Below are positions 1 through 9,231 of a stretch of 64,000 bases of DNA, piece by piece (within the stretch, counting starts at the first letter, position 1; every line of letters begins with the position of its first letter). Location: assembly GCA_022495995.1 (NCBI GenBank), contig JAFEMH010004912.1, positions 122,452-186,451 of the forward strand, in the 5' to 3' direction. The position numbers and the translations under genes are program-made. The notes under the pieces are model-generated. The model was not told the DNA's origin, did not search any database, and was given only the letters and a program-made list of their open reading frames with translations. This DNA is from Adenophora triphylla var. japonica (Eukaryota; Streptophyta; Magnoliopsida; Asterales; Campanulaceae).

Positions 1-1635
1 TATGGCCAAAAGATGTCTGTTGTCGTCCGACAAGGGACACTAAGGCGGTTTAACTTGCCTATGTCGTGCGACATAAGAAGCCCCTGACTGACCCACCAAT
101 CCATTGGGCCTGCCAGCCACTCGGCCCATTATGGCCAAAAGATGTACGCTGTCGTCCGACAAGGGCCACTAAGGCGGTTTAACTTCCTATGTCGTGCGAC
201 ATAAGAAGCCCCATCAGGATGCCTATAAATAGAAGGCATGGCTGATCATTTTGGAGGAGGCAAGGAAGAGAGCCAAAGTGAGGGTCAAAACTCTGAGAGT
301 AATATCAGTAAAATAGGGGAAACTCTTGCCAAATAGAGTCTCTCCCTCTCTCTCACACACATACACTCACCTCCCTCCTCACACACACACACTTCAAGGT
401 CAAGACTCCAAGAAGCTTCCTTTGGTGGTGATTAAAGGGGTAGACACCATACTATTGGTGATTCTACTTCGTGGACTACAATAGGTAGACACTAAACCTC
501 TCTCTCCCTTTAAATAAAGTCTTTAAATATACCTTGCATGCATACTTGCTCTCTTACCATGTAGAAATTGGGATTTTGCATGACAAAGGTGGTGGAGAAG
601 TGAATCTTCAATATTCACTTCTCCCCACCTCAGATCTGGACATTTGGTGGTACACACACCAATAAAGTTTCAATCTTTGCCTAGCTACATTGGGTTAGGA
701 AGTGATGGCTACTTCAAAGTGGCCATAAAACGTGTGATTTATCACATTTGGTCACTAAAGCCATGTGATCTTCCCATAATACCCATATTATAGTATTATA
801 TTACTGTCTACAGTCAATAAATATGCTTGGTTTGCTTGGGAAACAAAGGAGGAACCAAACAGACTGAAGAGCACTGAAACAGGCTCCCTATGTCGTGCGA
901 CATAAGTCTCCATGGAGACCCTGTGTCATACGACATGGGACTCCCAGAAGGCTGCAAAGCCATTCTTGGACTTCAGAATCTGCTAGGCCTATCCCTTTGT
1001 GACTCAAAGCCTACCTAAGCATCTTCTGGCTCATAAGCCACTATTTGGGTGCCTAAACTCAGTTTGGACGCAACCCACTTGACGGAAGAGGATCACCATA
1101 TGACATAGAAGACTTCAAAAGACTCTATGTCATGTGACATCCGTGTCGACAAAGCCTATCGTGACTTTGTCCACTCCCATCAACCCCAAACTGGGTTCTA
1201 GACCACTAAATAGTGTCCTAAATGAGAAAAATAATGTCTTTTTATTTCTCGAGTAGCTTTACCTATGTAAGGGACAATCTGTCTCAAAACCTCTGCCTTG
1301 TGATAAAAGATATCACGTGTAAAAAGGGTGCGGCCCCCTTATCATGGCTCGCAAGTTGTATTCAGTTCCATACCATTAATGAAATCTAAGGCTTGCACAC
1401 TTTACTTGTTGACACACATCGCACACACATTTTTGAATGTCCATATTTGTCCAAACGTTGATTGAAAGTCCCGAAAGGGGCGTGTTGGGTGAACTCTCTA
1501 GTTCTTCCCAACACGTAACCAGACTTCCGGACTCAAAATCTCTTAGAAATAGGTTTTTCAATGTTTTCCTCTAAAAACGGCGTGGCGACTCACAAAAAAA
1601 GAAAATATTGATTTTTTCGGGCGAGCGTTCATTCA
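1..1635 (+). mobile_element. LTR of Ty3/gypsy-type element (copy A, 5' end outside window)
   Basis: This stretch is the same sequence as 2330-4075 in the opposite orientation, with scattered differences. It ends in ...TTCATTCA at 1635, which matches the LTR end next to the primer-binding site of the other copy. A TATA box lies at 224-231. Positions 1-87 and 130-214 are a local tandem duplication of the promoter-side segment. It carries many copies of the dyad TGTCGnnCGACA and relatives. It could be a 3' LTR or a solo LTR; its start is off the window, so the element it belongs to cannot be decided. Confidence 0.75.
224..231 (+). promoter_or_regulatory. TATA box of LTR copy A
   Basis: TATAAATA inside GCCTATAAATAG, about 15-25 bases before the conserved GCATGGCTGATCATTTT segment. 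The same box is present on the minus strand of LTR copy B at 3875-3882, which supports it as the LTR promoter. Confidence 0.5.
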
Positions 1636-2310
1636 ACAGTGTGTCACGAACAAGTGTTGGCTGACTCACAGGCTAGGAGGACTTTAGGCGCTCAAACGTC
1701 AGCGAAACATGTCACTTTCCGCGATGCCGTCCGTACACTCCCGGGTTCTAACTCTATGTGCGGGTAGAGTGCGAGTAGTGTGAAGGTATTTTTTAGAAAA
1801 ATATTTTTTTGCTTTTTTGTAAAAGATATTTTTTTTATGCAATATGCAAAGGAAAAACAAGAGAATGAGTCAAATCATGACAAAAGGGGACTGCCCCAAA
1901 TGTCAGATTTTACCAGTAGTTGTAGTCCAGCGTCATCCTGCCCTGTTCTGATCAACGGGAAGAGCAAATTGCAAAGGGGGAAGCCCCGGCTCCCAAAGGC
2001 ATCACATACCATAGAGCATGGCAAAGCTCACGTGAGCACACAAAATGACACACATGCACACACAAGAGAATGTCGAAATTGTCCAAGTTGATTTAAAGAA
2101 AGTTAGACCCTCTTAAGAAAAACTTTTCTCTTTTTTTTTTTATAGAAAATAGAAGAATGATACTGGTACGTGGGATTGTTAGACCACCATTTATCCCAAG
2201 CCCCGGGTTAGGGAGCGATACAAGAAGGTTAGTGGTTTCCACCTATATACCAAGTATCTTCTTCATCATTTTTTTTAAAAAAAAAAAACAAAAAGTTTTT
2301 CAATGTCAAA
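1636..2310. other. Spacer between two inverted LTRs; partly 5' untranslated region of the minus-strand element
   Basis: About 675 bases between the LTR ends. The right part, read on the minus strand, follows the primer-binding site at 2311-2328 and would be the untranslated leader of that element. I see no coding motif; short open frames (for example 1780-2091 plus) have no recognisable similarity. Confidence 0.5.
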
Positions 2311-2328
2311 TCCCCAGCAGAGTCGCCA
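2311..2328 (-). promoter_or_regulatory. Primer-binding site of minus-strand LTR element
   Basis: The minus strand reads TGGCGACTCTGCTGGGGA, one base after the LTR end ...TTCATTCA. This resembles the tRNA-Arg-type primer site used by Ogre/Tat-like plant Ty3/gypsy elements (family knowledge from memory). It fixes the LTR boundary at 2330 and the element orientation as minus. Confidence 0.7.
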
Positions 2329-2329
2329 C

Positions 2330-4075
2330 TGAATGAACGCTCGCCCGAAAAGAAATTTATCAAATATCATTTTTCCTTTTTAAAAGGGTTTTTTTGTGTT
2401 GTAATGATATGATAATTTTTTTGAAAACTTCGGTTTTGGGAGTCGCCACGCCGTTTTTAAAGGAAAACATTGAAAAACCTATTTTTAAGAGTATTTTGGG
2501 TTCGGGAGTCTGGTTACGTGTTTGGGAAGAACTAGAGAGTTCACCCAACACGCCTCTTTCGAGACTTTCAATCAACATTGGACAATTTTGGACATTCAAA
2601 GTGTGTGTGCAATACGTGTCGATGAGCAAGGCATGCAAATTTGGCATTTTTCATTGATAATGTATAAGCTGGATATAACTTGTGAGCCATGACAGGGGGC
2701 CACACCCTTTACATATTATTATGATTTTCATAACAAGGCAGAAAGGTAAGACAATCTGCCCAGAGAGCTCTGATGTTGTCCGACACAGGACCTCTCAGAA
2801 AGAGGGTGTCGCACGACATGATGCCTCATGGTCAGATTGTCTTTTACAATGACCAAGCTATTCTGGAACTGGAATGATGTTTATTTGACTCATTGAAGAC
2901 ACTATTTGAAGGTCTAAGTTCAGTTTGGGATTGACGGGAGTGAGCAAAGTCACGATAGACTTTGAATGATACGGATGTCATATGACATAGAACATCCGAA
3001 GTTATTCATGTCATATGGCAAACCGCCTATAATAAATCGCACCCAAACAGACCATAGGCATTCCAAATAGTGGCTTATGAGCCAAAAATACCAAGGAAGG
3101 CTTTGAGTTACAAGAGAGATTAAATCTGGCATATCTGAAGTCCAAGAATGGCTTTATAGCCTTCTGGGAGCCCCATGTCGTATGACACAGGATCTCCAGA
3201 GAGTCATGTGTCGTCCGACAGGAGTGGCCTGTAAAAGTGCCCTTCAGTCTGTTTGATTCCCCTTTGTTTCTCAAAGCAAACCAAACATCTTTATTGACTT
3301 TAAGCAGTATTAAAACAGTAATATGTGAGTATTATGGGAGGATCACATGGCTTTAGTGGCCAAATGTGATGAATCACATGTTTTTGGTCACTTTGAAGTA
3401 GCCATCACCTCCTAACTCAATGCAAATGCTTAAAGATTGAAACTTTATTGATGCTAATATGACCAAATGTCCAGATCTGAGGTGGGGAGAAGTGAATATT
3501 GAAGATTCACTTCTCCACCACCTTTATCATGCAAAAATCCCAATTTTTACATAACATTAAAGCAAGTATGCATGCAAGGGTAGTATGAATGTATTAAAAG
3601 GCTATTTAAAGAGAGAGGAGGGTCTAGTGGCTACCTATTGTAGTCCACAAGGTAAGATCACCAGTAGTATGGTGTCTACCCCTTCTACACACCAACAAGG
3701 AGGGCTTCTTTGGACCTTGACTTTGAAGTATGTGTGTGTGTGAGGAGGGAGGTGAGTGTGTGTGTGTGTAAGAGAGAGAGAGAGACTCTTTTTGGGCAGA
3801 GTTTCCCCTCTATTATACTGATCCTCCCAAACCTCTCTTCAAGTCCTCCTTCTAAAATGATCAGCCATGCCCTGTATTTATAGGCAGGCTGATGGGAAGG
3901 CCTTTGTCGTCCGACAGGGGCAGTTAAACCGCCTTAGTGTCTTTCCATGTCGGACGACAGCGTACACCTTTTTGACATATTGGGCCGAATGCTTGGCAGG
4001 CCCAATGGGTTGGCTGTCTTGTGGGATATTTGGACTTAATATTGCATTTTAGCAATTATATAAGCCCAAAAATCA
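2330..4075 (-). mobile_element. 5' LTR of Ty3/gypsy-type element (copy B)
   Basis: Inverted partner of 1-1635. It is bounded at 2330 by CA of the LTR followed by a primer-binding site. The outer end near 4075 is inferred from a TG at the start of TGATTTTTGGGC on the minus strand and is not certain. It has a minus-strand TATA box at 3875-3882, CT/GT-rich stretches near 3730-3790, and repeated TGTCGnnCGACA dyads. It appears to be inserted in the internal region of another minus-strand LTR element (4076-4257). Confidence 0.7.
3875..3882 (-). promoter_or_regulatory. TATA box of LTR copy B
   Basis: The minus strand reads TATAAATA in the same context as the box in copy A. Confidence 0.5.
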
Positions 4076-4235
4076 ATAATAGTGGATCCAAAACATGAGT
4101 TCGGATCGAGGTACTCACAGCCTGCTACTGGTTTGAGGATTCACACTGCTAGGAATGGTTTTGCTGACGGCGGAAGTCATAGGTTGGGTAGACATGGTAG
4201 AAACGTAAGAATTTTAAACCGATTAAAAAACCAAT

Positions 4236-4254
4236 GGCCCCTCGGTGGGCGCCA
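4236..4254 (-). promoter_or_regulatory. Primer-binding site of a second minus-strand LTR element
   Basis: The minus strand reads TGGCGCCCACCGAGGGGCC, a common plant Ty3/gypsy primer-site type, three bases after an LTR ending ...TTACCAAAACA. Positions 4076-4235 would be the start of its internal region, cut off at about 4075 by LTR copy B. Confidence 0.65.
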
Positions 4255-4257
4255 AAC

Positions 4258-5215
4258 TGTTTTGGTAAAAAACAATCAACAATGAAGAAATTTGAAATAA
4301 AGCTAAGGAGGGTGCTATGAAATATAATCGGTGTAACAATGAAACTAGGATGGCTCGATCATGTAACGAGAAAAACCCTTGAGATAACTATCTCACCGGC
4401 ACAAAACCTCGGGAGGTGATTATGAGCACCTACCTTCCCAAACAATTGTATTAATATTTCTGAGTTACAAATGAGGAAGCTATGGCGGATTACAAAGTGT
4501 TTGTGTGTTGCGTGTGCGTAATGCGCATGTGTTCTTGTGTTGTGTTCCAGCCATAAGCTTTTAAATAGAAAAAGAAAATAACAGAAGATAAAATCCTAAC
4601 AAACTTTCCTAGAATTTCGGCGGGTTATCTTCATCTTGACTTGGTCTATCAAACCGTTGAAAGGAGTCCATGGAACATGTTTTTCCCACGTTCTTTTACC
4701 CCTGTAATTGCATATAACAGAAATAAATAATTAATGAATTAATTATGCAAGTAATTTTTACCTTGTCTACGGGTGTGAAGATGACGACATGCTTGTAACA
4801 ACTCAAGATGTAGCAATCCTGAATTTACCCACAACAATCACCAACTCCGGCGACCTCTCCGGCAACCAAACAACTGAGAACTTAACTTATCAGTAAGTTC
4901 TCAGTTGTCAACTAAACTAATACTAAGAACACGATTACCTCCGGCGACCACCAACTCCGGCGACCAACAACTGAAAACTTAACTTATCAGTAAGTTCTCA
5001 GTTGTCTCCACTAAGAGAACGATTAACTCCGGCGATCACCAACTCCGGCAACCAAACAACTGAGAACTTATCAGTAAGTTCTCAGTTGTCAACTAAACTA
5101 CTATAAACACGATCAACTCCGATAACCAAACAACTGAGAACTTAACTTATCAGTAGGTTCTCAGTTGTCAACTAAACTACTAACAAAGCAATCAACTCCG
5201 GCGACCAAACAAAAT
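4258..5215 (-). mobile_element. LTR fragment of a second minus-strand LTR element
   Basis: Begins (plus view) with TGTTTTGGTAAAA beside the primer-binding site at 4236-4254, as an LTR read on the minus strand should. The far end is not defined; no second LTR or target duplication is visible. It contains the hairpin tandem repeat at 4868-5172. Confidence 0.5.
4868..5172. repeat. Tandem array of four hairpin units
   Basis: Four units of roughly 75-100 bases, each with the dyad CAACTGAGAACTTA ... TAAGTTCTCAGTTG (14-base arms, 3-9 base loop). They lie near 4869-4909, 4968-5006, 5057-5092 and 5130-5170, separated by CTCCGGCGACC-type spacers. Confidence 0.8.
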
Positions 5216-6212
5216 ACTCTTTGTACCACCTAAACATAGTCACTTTGCCAAAAAAAAAAATGAAATCTCAAAAAAATATTATAGAATATTTTAAATATTT
5301 TTATGTATATGTATATATACTCCATGCTTACAAGTCAAGAGAAAAGGAAGGGAGAAGATTGCACTAAACATTTTTTTTTTATTTTTAGATTTACAATACT
5401 TGTCAAAATCCAATAAATCCAGAATCTCAAAAAATGAAATGAAAACTCTTTAATTAAAATTATTATTTTTTCTTAAATCAACTTGCAAGAGTAGGAAGAA
5501 GTGGCAGTCTTTCATCAGGTCCTACACGATGACTAGCTGGAAAAACCGTAAAATCGTAAAACAAGGGAAGTAGTGATTTGTGTTAAAATGAACTTATAGC
5601 AGTGCACAAAATTTTCATTATAACAATTTCAAACATGCACACCTCCTCATTGGCCCCTGCTGCCATATTTATGAAAGAGGAGTCCTTTGACCTAGTAAAT
5701 AGGTAAAGACAAAAATCATAAATAAGCTTAGATTTGGAGAAAAACAAGAAAAATGGCTATGAATGACACATTAGAAGCAGTATGCGAAGGAACTCAGTCA
5801 ACATATCAGCTCAACAAACAGACCAAATATTTGAAATGTTGTAATTTGGAAAAAAAAAACCACAACAGCTCAACAAACAAACCAAGTAAACGCACCGTGC
5901 AGCTTCGCGTCGCCGGAGTGATTCATGGAACAGGGGTGATTCGGATCTGGCCAAAAATGCTTTGGTCCGGCGAAGAGAAATAGAGATGGAAGATAGGAAA
6001 GGAGAATGATACCGACGGAGGGAGGGGCAGTCGGACGGCCGGAGGTTGGAAGGGAAGGGGGACGGTCGCCAGAGTTGAGGGATCGGCGCTGAAAGTTGTG
6101 GAGGGGAGGGGTGGTGACGGGAGAGAGGTAGTAGAGAGAGAGAGTGTGTGTGTGAGAGAATGTGTGTGTGTGTGTGTTTGTGACAAGGTGGGTGGGGAGG
6201 GGAGGGGATATA
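5216..6212. other. Intergenic stretch without a recognisable gene
   Basis: AT-rich to about 5880, then GC-rich with GA/GT microsatellites (6128-6180). Proline-rich open frames on the minus strand come from simple sequence. Nothing here matches a family I recognise. Confidence 0.4.
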
Positions 6213-6367
6213 ATTATATCCAGGGGCGGAGCCGGGGGGGGGGGGGCAGGAGGGGGCACTTGCCCCCCCGGCGGAAGTGCGGTGGAATTGTTTTTTTTTT
6301 TTTTTGCCCCCCCCCCATATTTTTTGTTATATATGTATATATATAATTAATTTCAAGATTAACACCA

Positions 6368-6450
6368 GTTAGTGGTGCGGTTCAGCGGTAGAAGGGGTGA
6401 AGTTAAAGTCTTTGGAGTTTCCTTTCAAATTCATGTTTGAGTCCTGCTAC
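6368..6450 (+). other. tRNA-like segment inside the hAT element
   Basis: GGTTCAGCGGTAGAA resembles the A box of tRNA-Gly, and GTTTGAGTCC about 50 bases later resembles a B box. The two boxes are farther apart than in a plain tRNA and the ends do not pair convincingly, so I call it tRNA-like, possibly a SINE remnant. It is not a functional tRNA gene. Confidence 0.35.
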
Positions 6451-6626
6451 CTACATTTTCAATTAATTTTATTTGTCCTCCATCTTTGTTATTCTCTCTC
6501 TCTCTCCATTTCTTTCTCTTAACAGTTTTGTTTTTCTCTTTCTCCTAATTTCCTCACATTTTTTCAATCTTAATTAATTAGTTAGGCTTTTCTCATTTTT
6601 TTTGTTTTTGGTCTTTCTTCCTATTA

Positions 6627-7187
6627 TGATGTAATCCGATTCAAGGAATATTTGACAAAGTTAAATATATTAATTATTGTATTTTAATTAGTATTTTAGG
6701 ATTTAATTTGTTGTAGTTTATATTTTATTTATCATTTTCGTCATTAACTTTAATAGGATGATTAGAGGTGGTTTTAGAGTAGATTTTGAGGAGATTTACT
6801 AGTTTTTGAGTCCTATTCAGTTACCATATAGGTTAGGAGTAATTCTAGAAGGTTTAGGATTGTTTTTCAAGTTTTATGGGCACTATAAAATAGGCCTAAT
6901 GTTGTATTCCGAAAAATATACTTTTGAATTATTGAATTTTAATTGATTGCTTTGCAATTGAAGATTTTTTACCTTGAAGCTTTTTAGCTTGTTCCTTGAA
7001 TTTCTTAGGAGATTCTTGACTGAGTCTTAATTGACTTAATAGGTCTTAATTGATCTGCAGAAGATTATCATCATCTTGGTGATTCTCTTGTTCAAACCCT
7101 AGTTCATTGATTTGAATTAGGTCAAATAGTTGTTGATTCAATTATTTGCCTATCCTTTTATTATTCCGCTGCAAACCCATTACATCA
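6627..7187 (+). repeat. 5' LTR of the nested short element
   Basis: Starts TGATGTAATCC, ends TTACATCA, followed within three bases by the primer-binding site. Direct repeat of 7922-8482. Confidence 0.93.
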
Positions 7188-7189
7188 GT

Positions 7190-7201
7190 TGGTATCAGAG
7201 C
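7190..7201 (+). promoter_or_regulatory. Primer-binding site (initiator tRNA-Met type)
   Basis: TGGTATCAGAGC immediately downstream of the 5' LTR. Confidence 0.85.
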
Positions 7202-7223
7202 GAAGGACGATCCGAGGAAAAAG

Positions 7224-7982
7224 ATGACCAACAATGGTGGAGAAGAAAAATCACTTCTTGAGAAGATCGATATGCGTCTGAAGCTTGATCGTTGTCAGGT
7301 AAGAAATTTTTCTATAAAGTTTAATAAACTTGATAAGGAGGCCGAAGATAAGAATGACTTGATGCTTTATTTTGAATCTGAGATTCAAAGCGGCCGACTT
7401 CAGGCAAGTCATCAGTTTTGGGTGGATAGGTATCGCGACGAAAGGGATGTTGTTTGGGCAGAAGCCGAACGATGTATTGTCCAAATCGATCTTTATACGA
7501 AAAGAATTCAGCGTTTGGAGGCACGAAGGGAGGCTGAATTGAAGCGTCTTGAGGACGAAAACAGCCTTGTTATTGACAAAATTACTGCCCAAGTAATTCC
7601 TATTAACGACAAGATTATTGCTGATGTCAGTGACGAAGCCGTTGAAAAGAAGGTTGTTGGTGCAGTCGCAGATGTTTTCAGCTTTGTTGAAGCGACAGAA
7701 GATGTTATTTTTAAATATTTATTGATCATTGTTGATCAAGGGGAGGAAGGGGTGGAAGATCAACACAAGGACGATGGAATAATTTTATATCGGGAAGAGA
7801 TCATCTTACGTCAATGTGTGCTTAAAAAGAAGATTTATTTGAAATATATTTTTAAGTGGGACGGCACTTTCCAAAGATCGGACGAGGAATCGGGGCGAAT
7901 CCTTTTTCAAGTGGGGGTGAATGATGTAATCCGATCCAAGGAATATTTGACAAAGTTAAATATATTAATTATTGTATTTTAA
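7224..7982 (+). CDS. Uncharacterised ORF of the short LTR element
   Basis: The ORF opens at an ATG 22 bases after the primer-binding site and runs 252 codons, with the last 20 in the 3' LTR. I chose this ATG because upstream in-frame codons lie in the LTR and primer site. The protein is charged and lacks a zinc knuckle, protease or polymerase motif. A stretch near residues 85-130 (DLYTKRIQRLEARREAELK and following) looks helical and coiled-coil forming, and an acidic segment follows. The end resembles the leader-proximal tails of chromovirus-type elements (FQVGVND), but I cannot assign the family. An open frame of this length in a non-autonomous element suggests either recent decay from a gag or a captured host fragment. 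Confidence 0.6.
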   Translation: MTNNGGEEKSLLEKIDMRLKLDRCQVRNFSIKFNKLDKEAEDKNDLMLYFESEIQSGRLQASHQFWVDRYRDERDVVWAEAERCIVQIDLYTKRIQRLEARREAELKRLEDENSLVIDKITAQVIPINDKIIADVSDEAVEKKVVGAVADVFSFVEATEDVIFKYLLIIVDQGEEGVEDQHKDDGIILYREEIILRQCVLKKKIYLKYIFKWDGTFQRSDEESGRILFQVGVNDVIRSKEYLTKLNILIIVF

Positions 7983-8482
7983 TTAGTATTTTAGGATTTA
8001 ATTTGTTGTAGTTTATATTTTATTTCTCATTTTCGTCATTAACTTTAATAGGATGATTAGAGGTGGTTTTAGAGTAGATTTTGAGGAGATTTACTAGTTT
8101 TTGAGTCCTATTTAGTTACCATATAGGTTAGGAGTAATTCTAGAAGGTTTAGGATTGTTTTTCAAGTTTTATGGGCACTATAAAATAGGCCTAATGTTGT
8201 ATTCCGAAAATTAGACTTTTGAATTATTGAATTTTAATTGATTGCTTTGCAATTGAAGGTTTTTACCTTGAAGCTTTTTAGCTTGTTCCTTGAATTTCTT
8301 AGGAGATTCTTGACTGAGTCTTAATTGACTTAATAGGTCTTAATTGATCTGCAGAAGATTATCATCATCTTGGTGATTCTCTTGTTCAAACCCTAATTCA
8401 TTGATTTGAATTAGGTCAAATAGTTGTTCAATCAATTATTTGCCTATCCTTTTATTATTCCGCTGCAAACCCGTTTACATCA
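7922..8482 (+). repeat. 3' LTR of the nested short element
   Basis: Second copy of the 561-base LTR, preceded by the polypurine tract and followed by the target duplication TATTA. Confidence 0.93.
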
Positions 8483-8759
8483 TATTATTCCAAGTTTAAT
8501 TAGCAAATTTAAATTTCTTTTTTGTACGAGTAATATATTTTAATAAATTGTTTGCGTTAAATACTTCAACATTATTTCAATCGTTCTTTGAATTATTTAC
8601 TTTTATCATTTTTGTTTACTTTCTTAATTCTTTACATTTTTAACTAAAATACATTGTATTTCATGGATCCGACCCATTTTTTACTTGTCCGACCCGATTT
8701 TTTTTTTTTAATCTTGCCCCCCCCCTCTGGACATTCCTGGCTCCGCCCCAGATTATATC

Positions 8760-8897
8760 ATTTAAATTAAGTGAGGAATTATATGATATGACAAAATATT
8801 TTTTAGGATTAAAAAGTAGATTAAGAAATAAGCTATCTTAAGATGTGTAAATTAGATATTATTGAAGAACTATGGCCTAATTTTCTCAAGTAATTTA
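8760..8897. other. Short AT-rich spacer upstream of the Dicer-like promoter
   Basis: No gene or repeat recognised. The similarity to the second Dicer-like locus begins just to the right, near 8898. Confidence 0.4.
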
Positions 8898-9231
8898 TAC
8901 TTCTTTCTACCCAAATCAATACTACTACATTTGAAATACATCATAGATGGTGATGGGAGCAGTGTGGTGTTTTGTCGTCTATAAATATTCTCCCTTAGTT
9001 CCTAAGTTAAGCGGTAGGAGACCCATGAAAAAAAGAGACCCATGAAAAAAAGCGACCGCACTCACTTGAACAGTCTCCCTTTTCAAATCCTCCAAAATTA
9101 AACCTCTCACTCACTTTACCTTTCTAGCTTCCCTAAGAAGTAAGAATCCTTCCTTAAATTCCTTCAAACTTCTTCAATCCCCACAATCCCCATTTGATCC
9201 CGGATCCAATTCTTTCCAAGAAAAAAGAAAA
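8898..9231 (+). promoter_or_regulatory. Promoter and 5' leader of Dicer-like copy 1 (duplicated at 57910-58145)
   Basis: Nearly the same sequence as the region upstream of the second Dicer-like copy, from CTTCTTTCTACC through CCAAGAAAAAAGAAAAAT. TATA box TATAAATA at 8980-8987. Copy 1 has about 100 extra bases (CTCCAAAATTAAACC... to CTTCTTCAATCC) that are absent from copy 2, and a 17-base tandem duplication around 9021-9051. Two upstream ORFs precede the main start: 9025-9045 (six codons) and 9042-9101 (19 codons). Both start downstream of the predicted transcription start and could reduce translation of the main frame. Confidence 0.8.

Larger units (their letters stand above)
6627..8482 (+). 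mobile_element. Complete short LTR retroelement nested in the hAT element
   Basis: 1856 bases: two 561-base LTRs (TGATGTAATCC ... TTACATCA), the 5-bp target duplication TATTA on both sides (6622-6626 and 8483-8487), a primer-binding site matching initiator tRNA-Met, and a polypurine tract CAAGTGGGGGTGAA just before the 3' LTR. Internal space is only 734 bases and encodes no reverse transcriptase or integrase, so it moves by help from another element. Only about ten LTR differences are visible, suggesting a fairly recent insertion. It is larger than a typical TRIM because it holds one long ORF. Confidence 0.93.
6221..8751. mobile_element. hAT-type DNA transposon (non-autonomous), disrupted by an LTR element
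   Basis: Terminal inverted repeats CAGGGGCGGAGCC (6221-6233) and the complement of CTGGGGCGGAGCC (8739-8751) differ at one base. Both are flanked by the exact 8-bp target duplication ATTATATC (6213-6220 and 8752-8759), the hAT signature. G/C runs sit just inside both ends. Removing the LTR element at 6627-8482 leaves about 670 bases without a transposase, so the original insert was a hAT MITE. Confidence 0.9.

Noticed and set aside
4868..5172. Possible CRISPR-like array (repeats with spacers)
   Set aside because: The sequence is a plant nuclear genome, spacers are also repeats, and it lies in an LTR.
5870..6259. Proline-rich minus-strand frames resembling an extensin
   Set aside because: They arise from GT/GA simple repeats and the G-rich hAT end; no signal peptide or motif repeats.
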